Shown here piece by piece: positions 1-7,330 of a stretch of DNA of 47,293 nt. Source of the DNA: Porphyromonadaceae bacterium CG2_30_38_12 (GTDB taxonomy: Bacteria > Bacteroidota > Bacteroidia > Bacteroidales > Paludibacteraceae); NCBI GenBank assembly GCA_001873635.1, contig MNZK01000030.1, positions 1-47,293 on the forward strand, given 5' to 3'. How positions within the stretch are numbered: the first letter of the stretch is position 1; every line of letters begins with the position of its first letter. The notes under the pieces were generated by a model. It made no database searches, was not told the DNA's origin, and was given only the letters and a program-made list of their open reading frames with translations. Position numbers and translations under genes: made by a program.

Positions 1-146
1 GAATAGATGCATTTAGGTAACAAAAAAAAATACATACAAACATTATGATACAAAAATAACTAATATAGTATTAAATTAAAACAAAAAAAGCATTTTTACT
101 TTCAATTATAAAATACCAAAAACAAAAAACTATTATTTCGAACGAA
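1..146. other. AT-rich stretch without a gene
   Basis: I see no credible reading frame, RNA gene or strong hairpin here. The stretch is rich in A and T runs and leads into the promoter at 147-181. Any gene ending here would lie outside the window. Confidence 0.5.
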
Positions 147-181
147 TTGTTGGCTTATATATATCATAATGTATATCTTTG
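147..181 (+). promoter_or_regulatory. Bacteroidota-type promoter of the torF-glnK-amtB operon
   Basis: A TATCTTTG box at 174-181 matches the -7 consensus TAnnTTTG. TTG triplets at 147-149 and 150-152 can serve as the -33 element, with a spacer of about 21 bp. Transcription would start near 187, leaving an A-rich leader of about 135 nt before the first gene. No operator is recognisable. Confidence 0.65.
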
Positions 182-324
182 CAGCGTAATTAAAACATAA
201 AGACAAAGAGAACTAAAATTTACAAGCAAATTGTCAGAAGTGCAATTACAATTAAACAGAAAAAAAAAAAAATTCGAAACAAGTATTTATTAATTAATTA
301 TTCATTCATTTAATTTTTAAGAGT

Positions 325-972
325 ATGAAAAAAGTAAAGATTTTCGCAGTAGTAGTAATTGCTTTATTAGCAACAAGTAGTGTAAAAGCACAGTTTTCGG
401 CAAATGCCGATGTAGTTAGTTCGTATGTTTGGCGAGGTGTAAAATACTCTGGTGTTTCCATTCAACCAACATTACAGTACACAGCAGGTAGTTTTGCAAT
501 CGGCACATGGGGGTCATCGGGATTTGATGGTTTTTCAGAAGCTGATTTATATGCAAAATATAGCTTTGATTTTGGTTTATCATTAGGCGTTACAGATTAT
601 TATTACCCCGGAACAAAGTATTTTGATTATTCAAAAGCAACTGGTGCTCATGGATACGAAATCAATTTAGGTTATGCAACTGGTGGTTTTTCTTTATCAG
701 CAAATTATATTCTGAACGAAGCCGGAAGTGCAGCAACAACGGGTGGAGATAAATATTTTGAATTAGGTTATGCCTTTGAATCCTTTAGTATTTTTGCTGG
801 TGCAGGTGATGGCTGGCACACTCCCGATGCTAAATTTGGTGTTGTAAATGTAGGAATTAGCACTTCAAAAGACATAAAAATTACGGATACATTCTCGGTG
901 CCATTGAAAGTAAGTGCCATAGTAAACCCTACAACTGAAAATTTATTTTTAGTAGCTAGCATTACACTTTAA
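325..972 (+). CDS. TorF-family putative porin (Gcw_chp-type outer-membrane beta-barrel)
   Basis: This is a 215-residue secreted protein. Residues 1-22 form a signal peptide (basic Met-Lys-Lys start, hydrophobic core, Val-Lys-Ala before Gln23). The mature part is built of alternating polar/aromatic beta-strand-like segments and starts with a Ser-Ser-Tyr-Val-Trp-Arg-Gly motif typical of the Gcw_chp/TorF putative porin family. It ends in a hydrophobic Thr-Leu strand, as outer-membrane barrels do. It lies 60 bp upstream of glnK and shares its strand and apparent promoter, so a role in outer-membrane passage of a nitrogen compound is plausible. That role is inferred from position only. Family assignment is fairly confident; the substrate is unknown. 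Confidence 0.75.
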   Translation: MKKVKIFAVVVIALLATSSVKAQFSANADVVSSYVWRGVKYSGVSIQPTLQYTAGSFAIGTWGSSGFDGFSEADLYAKYSFDFGLSLGVTDYYYPGTKYFDYSKATGAHGYEINLGYATGGFSLSANYILNEAGSAATTGGDKYFELGYAFESFSIFAGAGDGWHTPDAKFGVVNVGISTSKDIKITDTFSVPLKVSAIVNPTTENLFLVASITL

Positions 973-1032
973 CAAATAATATTTATAGTTATTATAAATA
1001 CTAAGTAATTATATATTTAAATACAGAAACAC

Positions 1033-1383
1033 ATGAAAAAAGTTGAAGCTATTATCAGAAAGTCTCAGTTTGAAGATGTTACTGAAGCACTTCATGCAGT
1101 AGGAATTGATTTTTTCACTTATTGGGATGTAACAGGAGTTGGTAACGAAAAAACAGGCGAAGTAATATACCGAGCCACTGTTTACGAAACCAGATTGATT
1201 GAACGTCGCGTAGTATCTTTTGTATGCCGAGATAAATTTGTTGACGCTGCCATCGATGCCATTGTTAAAGCTGGTCGTACAGGAGAAATGGGAGATGGTA
1301 AGATTTTCATATCAACCATCGACGAGTCAGTTCGTATCCGCACAGGTGAAAAAGGTCCTGAATCACTATATATTAAAGAATAA
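1033..1383 (+). CDS. glnK: PII nitrogen regulatory protein, copy 1
   Basis: This 116-residue PII protein would bind ATP/ADP and 2-oxoglutarate and gate the ammonium channel encoded 19 bp downstream. It aligns without gaps to canonical PII. The T-loop keeps Tyr46 and Tyr51, the latter being the uridylylation site in proteobacterial GlnB/GlnK. The B-loop Arg-Thr-Gly-Glu-Met-Gly-Asp-Gly-Lys and the C-terminal Arg-Ile-Arg-Thr-Gly are present. Position 39, normally the Gln that helps bind Mg-ATP and 2-oxoglutarate, is Glu, so 2-oxoglutarate sensing may differ. The segment around residues 27-34 (Phe-Phe-Thr-Tyr-Trp-Asp-Val-Thr) also departs from GlnB. Linkage to amtB favours the name glnK. Confidence 0.9.
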   Translation: MKKVEAIIRKSQFEDVTEALHAVGIDFFTYWDVTGVGNEKTGEVIYRATVYETRLIERRVVSFVCRDKFVDAAIDAIVKAGRTGEMGDGKIFISTIDESVRIRTGEKGPESLYIKE

Positions 1384-1402
1384 ACATTAAAAAATAAACA
1401 TT

Positions 1403-2623
1403 ATGGATTTAGCAACATTAACAACAGGATTAAACACCTTTTGGGTACTATTTGCAGGCGCATTGGTATTCTTTATGCAAGCTGGTTTTGCATTGGTTGA
1501 AGCAGGTTTAACGCGTTCAAAAAACACATCAAATATTTTATTCAAAAATTTAATGGATTTTAGCATTGGTACCATTGGTTTTTGGCTCATTGGATATGGT
1601 ATCATGTTTGGAGCTGGCAACAGCTGGTTTGGAACTTTTGAACTCTTCTCATCCACTGACCACGGTGCGGCATTAGGAATTCCAAACGAGGCATTCTTCT
1701 TTTTTCAATTAGTTTTTGCTGCAACTGCTGCAACCATTGTATCAGGTGCCATGGCCGAACGTACTAAATTTGTATCTTATATATTGTATAGCGCCATTAT
1801 TACCTTAATTATTTATCCTGTATCGGGTCATTGGATATGGGGTGGCGGTTGGTTATCACAACTATCAACACCATTCGTTGACTTTGCAGGCTCAACCGTA
1901 GTTCATTCAGTTGGTGGGTGGTTAGCTCTTACAGGTGCTTTGGTATTGGGGCCACGGATTGGCAAATACAAAAACGGCAAAATCAATGCTATACCTGGTC
2001 ACAGTATCACATTGGCAGCATTGGGCGTATTCATATTATGGTTAGGATGGTTTGGCTTCAATCCTGGATCGACCTTAGGTTTTGGGGATGCTGGTTTAGT
2101 AGCTAAAATATTTGTTACTACCAATGCAGCAGCAGCAGCAGGAGCAGTAGCTACTCTTGCAACTACCTGGATTCGTTATGGCAAACCCGGACTAAGCATG
2201 ACTTTAAATGGTGTATTAGCAGGTTTAGTTGCCATCACAGCAGGCTGTCATGCAGTAACACCAGGAGCAGCAATGATTATTGGAGCAATAGCAGGAGTTT
2301 TGGTAGTATTTGCGGTTGAATTTTTCGACAAAGTTGCAAAAATTGATGATCCAGTAGGTGCAATTTCCGTACATGGTGTTTGTGGCGCATTCGGAACATT
2401 GGCAGTAGGATTGTTTGCAACCGAAGGCGGGCTTTTCTATGGAGGTGGTGCTAACCTATTAACAAGCCAAGCTATTGGAGTTGTTTCGGTTGCAGCATGG
2501 GCTATAGGAGCTGGTTTAGTTATATTCTTAGGCATAAAATATACTATTGGTATTCGAGTGAGCAAAAAAGAAGAAGAAAACGGTTTGGATTACTACGAAC
2601 ACGGAGAAAAAGCTTACAATTGA
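1403..2623 (+). CDS. amtB: Ammonium transporter, copy 1 (no cleavable signal)
   Basis: This 406-residue Amt/Mep/Rh-family channel moves ammonium across the inner membrane. It has about 11 hydrophobic helices. The twin pore histidines are H168 (Asp-Phe-Ala-Gly-Ser-Thr-Val-Val-His) and H324 (Ser-Val-His-Gly-Val-Cys-Gly). The C-terminal tail contains a His-Gly-Glu-Lys-Ala-Tyr motif of the type that contacts GlnK. The first helix begins almost at the N-terminus, so no cleavable signal peptide is apparent, unlike the second copy. It follows glnK copy 1 by 19 bp and is closed by a strong terminator. The two amtB genes differ in length, N-terminus and helix sequence, so they are old paralogs, not a recent tandem duplication. 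Confidence 0.93.
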   Translation: MDLATLTTGLNTFWVLFAGALVFFMQAGFALVEAGLTRSKNTSNILFKNLMDFSIGTIGFWLIGYGIMFGAGNSWFGTFELFSSTDHGAALGIPNEAFFFFQLVFAATAATIVSGAMAERTKFVSYILYSAIITLIIYPVSGHWIWGGGWLSQLSTPFVDFAGSTVVHSVGGWLALTGALVLGPRIGKYKNGKINAIPGHSITLAALGVFILWLGWFGFNPGSTLGFGDAGLVAKIFVTTNAAAAAGAVATLATTWIRYGKPGLSMTLNGVLAGLVAITAGCHAVTPGAAMIIGAIAGVLVVFAVEFFDKVAKIDDPVGAISVHGVCGAFGTLAVGLFATEGGLFYGGGANLLTSQAIGVVSVAAWAIGAGLVIFLGIKYTIGIRVSKKEEENGLDYYEHGEKAYN

Positions 2624-2647
2624 TTTACATTTAAACCTTAGCTTGGG

Positions 2648-2682
2648 AAGCGCACATTTCTAACGAAATGTGCGCTTTTGTT
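2648..2682 (+). terminator. Rho-independent terminator after amtB copy 1
   Basis: A perfect 13-bp stem (2648-2660 with 2665-2677) encloses the tetraloop TAAC and is followed by a T-rich tract. It should separate the first porin-glnK-amtB unit from the second glnK-amtB unit. Confidence 0.92.
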
Positions 2683-2787
2683 TTCTATAAGATACACTTA
2701 TGACATTTATGAACTTGAAAAAACAGAATAATGTGTTAAAAATTAAAATTTTTGTATCATAATGAATCACAATATGAAACAAAATAG

Positions 2788-2795
2788 TATTTTTG
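2788..2795 (+). promoter_or_regulatory. Possible -7 box for glnK copy 2
   Basis: TATTTTTG matches TAnnTTTG and lies between the preceding terminator and the second glnK, where a promoter is expected. No good TTTG lies 19-23 bp upstream, so only the -7 element is supported. Confidence 0.45.
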
Positions 2796-2913
2796 TATCC
2801 CAAAAGCAAAAAACAACAATCATTAGAACACAAAAATAAGTCTAAAAACAACATTTTGTGATAATTTTAAGCACAACACCAACGATTTATAAATAATAAG
2901 TAAATAATCAAGC

Positions 2914-3261
2914 ATGAAAAAAATTGAAGCAATTATCCGCAAATCTAAATTTGAAGATGTGAAGCAAGCACTTTACGATGCTGATATTGATTGGTTTTCG
3001 TATTGGGACATTACCGGGTTGGGAAAATCGACAGAAGAACAAGTAGTACGTGGACAGGTATTCAAATCAGGATACATTCAACGCAGAATGATTTCCATTG
3101 TCATACGCGATGTGAATCTAGAAAAAACAATCAATGCATTGCTCAATTCGGCATGGACAGGCGAAACAGGCGATGGTAAAATCTTTGTTTACGACATTGA
3201 AGAAACCTACCGTATTCGCAATAAGGAAAAAGGTCCCGGAGCATTGTATAATGCTGAATAA
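2914..3261 (+). CDS. glnK: PII nitrogen regulatory protein, copy 2, lacking the T-loop tyrosine
   Basis: This 115-residue PII paralog sits 31 bp upstream of the second ammonium transporter, which it probably regulates. The fold is clear: the start (Met-Lys-Lys-Ile-Glu-Ala-Ile-Ile-Arg-Lys), the Thr-Gly-Glu-Thr-Gly-Asp-Gly-Lys B-loop and the C-terminal Arg-Ile-Arg motif are kept. The T-loop is one residue shorter than canonical and than copy 1. Phe50 occupies the place of Tyr51, position 46 is no longer Tyr, and the Gln39 equivalent is Ser. It therefore cannot be uridylylated at the usual site, and its 2-oxoglutarate response may be altered. It still looks like a functional gene, with no frame disruption and conserved nucleotide-binding loops. 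Confidence 0.9.
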   Translation: MKKIEAIIRKSKFEDVKQALYDADIDWFSYWDITGLGKSTEEQVVRGQVFKSGYIQRRMISIVIRDVNLEKTINALLNSAWTGETGDGKIFVYDIEETYRIRNKEKGPGALYNAE

Positions 3262-3292
3262 GGAAATAAAAAATTGAATACAGAAAAAGAAA

Positions 3293-4666
3293 ATGAATAT
3301 GAAAAAAAAGACATTACTTATTGCAACAACTATACTTGGTTCTTTAAGCAAATTGAGCGCTCAATCCACAACCCCAACGCCAACGATTAATGCTGGAGAC
3401 ACGGCTTGGATGCTAGTAGCCGTAGCCTTAGTACTTTTCATGTCTATTCCTGGATTGGCACTTTTTTACGGTGGTTTAGTAAGACGCAAAAATGTATTGA
3501 GCGTATTTATGCAAATATTTATTTTGGTGTCAGTTATTAGTATCGAATGGGTAGTTTTTGGCTACAGCAATGCATTTGGCTCAAATTCAGCAGAATGGCT
3601 CAAGCCCTACTTCGGTGGTTTTGACTGGGCTTTTTTAAATGGAATAAATATGAACGATTTAAGTCCATACTTCATATCACATTCGCAACCCACAACTGAT
3701 GGCGGAACAATCGGTACCATACCGCACATTTTATTTATCATGTTCCAATGCATGTTTGCAGTTATCACGCCTGCTCTTATCATTGGAGCCTTTGCCGAAC
3801 GTATTAAATTTAAAGGATTTTTACTTTTCTCCGTGCTTTGGTCAATTTTCATATACAATCCCGTTGCGCATTGGGTTTGGTCGGGCGATGGATGGTTATT
3901 TCAATTGGGTGCTTTAGATTTTGCAGGTGGAACCGTAGTACATATTAATGCCGGTATTGCAGCCCTTGTTACAGCGCTAATGCTTGGCAAACGGCGTGAT
4001 TACAAAAACCACGCCTTACCACCTCACAACATAACTTATGTAGTGATGGGAGCTTCCATGCTTTGGGTAGGTTGGTTTGGCTTTAATGCCGGAAGTGGGT
4101 TAGCAGCCGACGGATTAGCAGCCAATGCCCTGATGGTTACCCATATAGCTGCTGCCGCTGCGGCACTTACCTGGGCCACTTTGGAATGGGTTATCGATAA
4201 AAGAGCGACCGTAGTTGGCATCAGCACAGGCGCTGTTGGCGGATTGGTAGCTATCACCCCAGCCGCAGGTTTTGTAGGTGTTGGAGGTGCAATGATAATT
4301 GGCTTAGCCGTATCGCTTGTTTGCTTCTTTATGGTAGCTTGGGTGAAACCTAAACTTGGCTACGATGACTCTTTGGATGCTTTTGGAGTTCATGGCATTG
4401 GTGGTATTTTAGGAGCATTGCTCACAGGTATTTTAGCGTCACCATTTGTTCAATCAGCTTATAGTGGGGCAATTTATGGAAACATAGAGCAATTAAAAAT
4501 ACAATTCATAGCCACATCCACCACCATTGTGTTTTCAGGTATTGGCACCTATATTTTGTTTAAAATTACAGATAAATTAGTAGGTGTTCGCGTTACTTCA
4601 AACGAAGAAGGAATTGGTTTGGACGAAACGCAACATGGGGAAACAGCTTATACAAATTTTGATTAA
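3293..4666 (+). CDS. amtB: Ammonium transporter, copy 2 (with N-terminal signal)
   Basis: This 457-residue Amt-family channel has a signal-peptide-like N-terminus: lysines, a hydrophobic stretch, then Leu-Ser-Ala-Gln near residue 24. E. coli AmtB also has a cleaved signal. The pore histidines are H217 (Gly-Gly-Thr-Val-Val-His) and H367 (Gly-Val-His-Gly-Ile-Gly-Gly). The C-terminus keeps a His-Gly-Glu-Thr-Ala-Tyr GlnK-contact motif. ATG codons occur at both 3293 and 3299, and either could be the start. It pairs with glnK copy 2, and GSIII follows after its own promoter. It belongs to a different Amt subgroup from the copy at 1403, with an extra segment around residues 98-140. Confidence 0.93.
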   Translation: MNMKKKTLLIATTILGSLSKLSAQSTTPTPTINAGDTAWMLVAVALVLFMSIPGLALFYGGLVRRKNVLSVFMQIFILVSVISIEWVVFGYSNAFGSNSAEWLKPYFGGFDWAFLNGINMNDLSPYFISHSQPTTDGGTIGTIPHILFIMFQCMFAVITPALIIGAFAERIKFKGFLLFSVLWSIFIYNPVAHWVWSGDGWLFQLGALDFAGGTVVHINAGIAALVTALMLGKRRDYKNHALPPHNITYVVMGASMLWVGWFGFNAGSGLAADGLAANALMVTHIAAAAAALTWATLEWVIDKRATVVGISTGAVGGLVAITPAAGFVGVGGAMIIGLAVSLVCFFMVAWVKPKLGYDDSLDAFGVHGIGGILGALLTGILASPFVQSAYSGAIYGNIEQLKIQFIATSTTIVFSGIGTYILFKITDKLVGVRVTSNEEGIGLDETQHGETAYTNFD

Positions 4667-4678
4667 TAAAATTTCAGG

Positions 4679-4770
4679 CATACACAATATTTTAATTGAA
4701 AATTGCCGTATGGTGTATTTTTCAAATTTTTTATTACGGACAGGCTATTTCCCGATGAAATAGTCTGTCC
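4679..4770 (+). terminator. Hairpins after amtB copy 2
   Basis: The 336-bp gap between amtB and glnN holds two inverted repeats and then the glnN promoter. A weak one pairs ATACAC (4680-4685) with GTGTAT (4713-4718) and is followed by Ts, so it may terminate transcription. A stronger 14-bp stem (4738-4751 with 4757-4770, one G-U pair) has no T tract after it, so it may stabilise the 3' end or act as a structured repeat. I see no gene in the gap. Confidence 0.55.
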
Positions 4771-4896
4771 ATTATAAAAATAAAAACAAATCAAAACAAA
4801 AACGCATATAATTGCGCTGATTTACAACTGGAATATGCAAATAAGTTATAATTTGAAACAATAATCAGATTTATTGTTTAATAATACTGAATAATA

Positions 4897-4927
4897 TTGG
4901 TTTTAACTTACATTTTTATTATTTTTG
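4897..4927 (+). promoter_or_regulatory. Promoter of glnN
   Basis: TATTTTTG at 4920-4927 fits TAnnTTTG, and TTG at 4897-4899 gives a 20-bp spacer. Transcription would start near 4934, giving a leader of about 70 nt. This suggests that GSIII is expressed from its own promoter. Confidence 0.7.
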
Positions 4928-5002
4928 CAAAGTATTTAAAACAGTACGTAAGTAAAAAGCATCAAAATAAATAAATATAAAATTACTAACTAAAGAACGA
5001 TT

Positions 5003-7198
5003 ATGTCAACGTTAAGATTTAAAGCTGTAGAAGAAGCTTTCAAAAAGAAAGCATTGTGCGTAACAGCACCATCAAAATTCACAACCGATTATTACGGTAA
5101 ATACGTTTTTACCAAATCAGTTATGGCAAAATACTTGTCGAAAGACGTTATGAAATCACTAACCAATACCATTGAAAAAGGCAAAACATTAGATAGCACC
5201 ATAGCTAACGATGTAGCTACCGGCATGAAAATGTGGGCAATGGAGTTAGGAGCAACACATTACACACACTGGTTTCAGCCCCTAACTGATGGTACAGCCG
5301 AAAAGCACGATTCATTTATTGATTATGCGGGAGCTCCTGGCGAAGCCATAATCGAAGATTTTTCAGGAAAACTCTTAGCGCAACAAGAACCTGATGCATC
5401 ATCGTTCCCCAACGGTGGTATCCGAAGCACATTTGAAGCACGCGGATATACTGCTTGGGATCCAACTTCTCCCGCTTTTGTAGTTGATGACACACTATGT
5501 ATTCCAACTATTTTCATTTCTTATACCGGTGAAGCACTTGACTTGAAAGCACCTTTGTTAAAATCGCTCAGTGCAGTAGATAAAGCAGCCACAGCTGTTT
5601 GCCAGATGTTCGACCCCAATGTGAAACGCGTTGTTGCTTTTTTGGGCTGGGAACAAGAATATTTTTTGGTTGACGAAGCGCTTTATGCTACCCGCCCCGA
5701 TTTAATGTTAACAGGTCGTACTTTGCTTGGACATGAGTCGGCTAAAAACCAACAATTAGAAGACCACTATTTTGGAGCAGTACCAAGTCGTGTAGCTTCT
5801 TTTATGAAAGATTTAGAATTTGAAGCTTACAAATACGGTATTCCATTGAAAACCCGTCACAACGAAGTAGCGCCTAATCAGTTTGAGCTTGCTCCAATTT
5901 TTGGAGAATGCAACTTGGCTGTTGATCAGAACTTGTTAGTGATGTCCTTAATGAAAAAAATTGCTCGCCGTCATGGTTTCCGCGTATTGTTACACGAAAA
6001 ACCATTTGCAGGCATCAATGGTTCCGGGAAACACAACAACTGGTCGCTCGGTACAGATACAGGCGTAGGATTATTAACTCCTGGAAAGACTCCGGAAGAA
6101 AATCTACTTTTCATAACCATTATGGTAAATATTTTGAAAGCAGTACACAAAAACAATGCATTGCTCAAAGCATCCATTATGACTGCTCAAAACGCTCACC
6201 GTTTAGGAGCAAACGAAGCACCTCCTGCTATCGTGTCAGCATTCCTTGGTACTCAAATTTCGGCTGTATTAGACAAATTAGAAAACAGCACCAGCGACGA
6301 AGCCATCGTAATGGATGGTAAAAAAGGACTGAGTTTAGGTATCGCTCACATACCCGAAGTTTTGCTGGACAACACCGATCGTAACCGTACTTCGCCATTT
6401 GCATTCACCGGAAACCGTTTCGAGTTTCGCGCGGTTGGCTCTTCGGCAAACTGTTCATCGGCAATGGCAACATTAAACACTGCTGTTGCAGCTCAATTAA
6501 TTGAATTCAAAGCCGAAGTTGATGCTAAAATTGCAGCTGGAGCAAGTAAGCAAAGTGCTATTTTTGAAATTATTAAACAATATATCAAAGATTCAAAAGC
6601 GATATGCTTTGATGGAAATGGGTATAGTGATGCATGGAAAGAAGAGGCAGCTAAACGAGGTTTGGATTGCGAAACAAGCGTTCCAGAAATTTACAAAGCA
6701 TTTACAAGCAAAGAAAGTGTGAAATTATTCACCGAAACAGGTGTTTTGACTGAAAAAGAGCTATATGCCCGTAACGAAGTAAAATGGGAAACATACACCA
6801 AATGGATTCAAATAGAAGCACGTGTTTTGGGCGATTTAGTGAATAACCACATTATTCCAGTTTGTACGCGTTATCAGAATTTACTTTTGGATAATGTATC
6901 GAAAATTAAAACCAATTTCCCTGCCGAAAAAGCCGATAGTTTGAATAAATTGAATAATCAACTTATTATTGAGATTGGCGAGCGCATTGCCACCATAAAA
7001 AATGCAGTTGATGATTTAATCGACACACGTCGTCAGGCGAATAAAATTGAGCATGAATACGAAAAAGCAGTTGCCTATCACGATAAAGCTTTACCTTATT
7101 TTGATGTCATTCGCTACAATGTAGATAAATTAGAACTTATTGTGGACGACGAAATGTGGACACTTCCAAAATATCGTGAATTGCTATTTATTCGATAA
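5003..7198 (+). CDS. glnN: Type III glutamine synthetase (GSIII)
   Basis: This 731-residue enzyme makes glutamine from glutamate, ammonium and ATP in the cytoplasm. Its length and sequence match the GSIII family first described in Bacteroides, much longer than the roughly 450-470 residues of GSI. Visible landmarks are the N-terminal Phe-Asn/Thr-Asp-Tyr-Tyr-Gly region, the acidic Glu-Gln-Glu-Tyr-Phe metal site, the Thr-Arg-His-Asn-Glu-Val-Ala-Pro-Asn-Gln-Phe-Glu segment, the nucleotide-binding Asn-Gly-Ser-Gly-Lys-His-Asn-Asn-Trp-Ser and the Arg-Phe-Glu-Phe-Arg active-site segment. No GSI-type adenylylation tyrosine motif is evident. It sits between ammonium import and glutamate synthase, completing a GS-GOGAT route. 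No second GS is present in the window. Confidence 0.95.
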   Translation: MSTLRFKAVEEAFKKKALCVTAPSKFTTDYYGKYVFTKSVMAKYLSKDVMKSLTNTIEKGKTLDSTIANDVATGMKMWAMELGATHYTHWFQPLTDGTAEKHDSFIDYAGAPGEAIIEDFSGKLLAQQEPDASSFPNGGIRSTFEARGYTAWDPTSPAFVVDDTLCIPTIFISYTGEALDLKAPLLKSLSAVDKAATAVCQMFDPNVKRVVAFLGWEQEYFLVDEALYATRPDLMLTGRTLLGHESAKNQQLEDHYFGAVPSRVASFMKDLEFEAYKYGIPLKTRHNEVAPNQFELAPIFGECNLAVDQNLLVMSLMKKIARRHGFRVLLHEKPFAGINGSGKHNNWSLGTDTGVGLLTPGKTPEENLLFITIMVNILKAVHKNNALLKASIMTAQNAHRLGANEAPPAIVSAFLGTQISAVLDKLENSTSDEAIVMDGKKGLSLGIAHIPEVLLDNTDRNRTSPFAFTGNRFEFRAVGSSANCSSAMATLNTAVAAQLIEFKAEVDAKIAAGASKQSAIFEIIKQYIKDSKAICFDGNGYSDAWKEEAAKRGLDCETSVPEIYKAFTSKESVKLFTETGVLTEKELYARNEVKWETYTKWIQIEARVLGDLVNNHIIPVCTRYQNLLLDNVSKIKTNFPAEKADSLNKLNNQLIIEIGERIATIKNAVDDLIDTRRQANKIEHEYEKAVAYHDKALPYFDVIRYNVDKLELIVDDEMWTLPKYRELLFIR

Positions 7199-7248
7199 GC
7201 TTTAAAATTTTTTCTGATTTCTATCAAAAAAAATAAAACATTTCTAAT

Positions 7249-7282
7249 AGTGGAAGGCTTTTTAAAGAGTCTTCCACTTTTT
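7249..7282 (+). terminator. Terminator/attenuator between glnN and gltB
   Basis: An 8-bp stem AGTGGAAG/CTTCCACT (7249-7256 with 7271-7278) is followed by a run of Ts (7278-7282). It lies 50 bp after the glnN stop and 49 bp before the gltB ATG. It ends most glnN transcripts or attenuates read-through into gltB. I see no good promoter between it and gltB. Confidence 0.75.
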
Positions 7283-7330
7283 CGCAAACAATATAACGTA
7301 AGAACATTCCTTACACAACAAAGCTACAAT

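Noticed and set aside
1387-1656. Antisense frame over the start of amtB copy 1
   Set aside because: The composition mirrors the membrane helices of the sense gene and no homology is recognisable.
7250-7330. N-terminal extension of gltB from a GTG at 7250
   Set aside because: The codon lies inside the glnN terminator stem, and the extension would give an abnormally long propeptide before the catalytic Cys. ATG 7331 is a better start.
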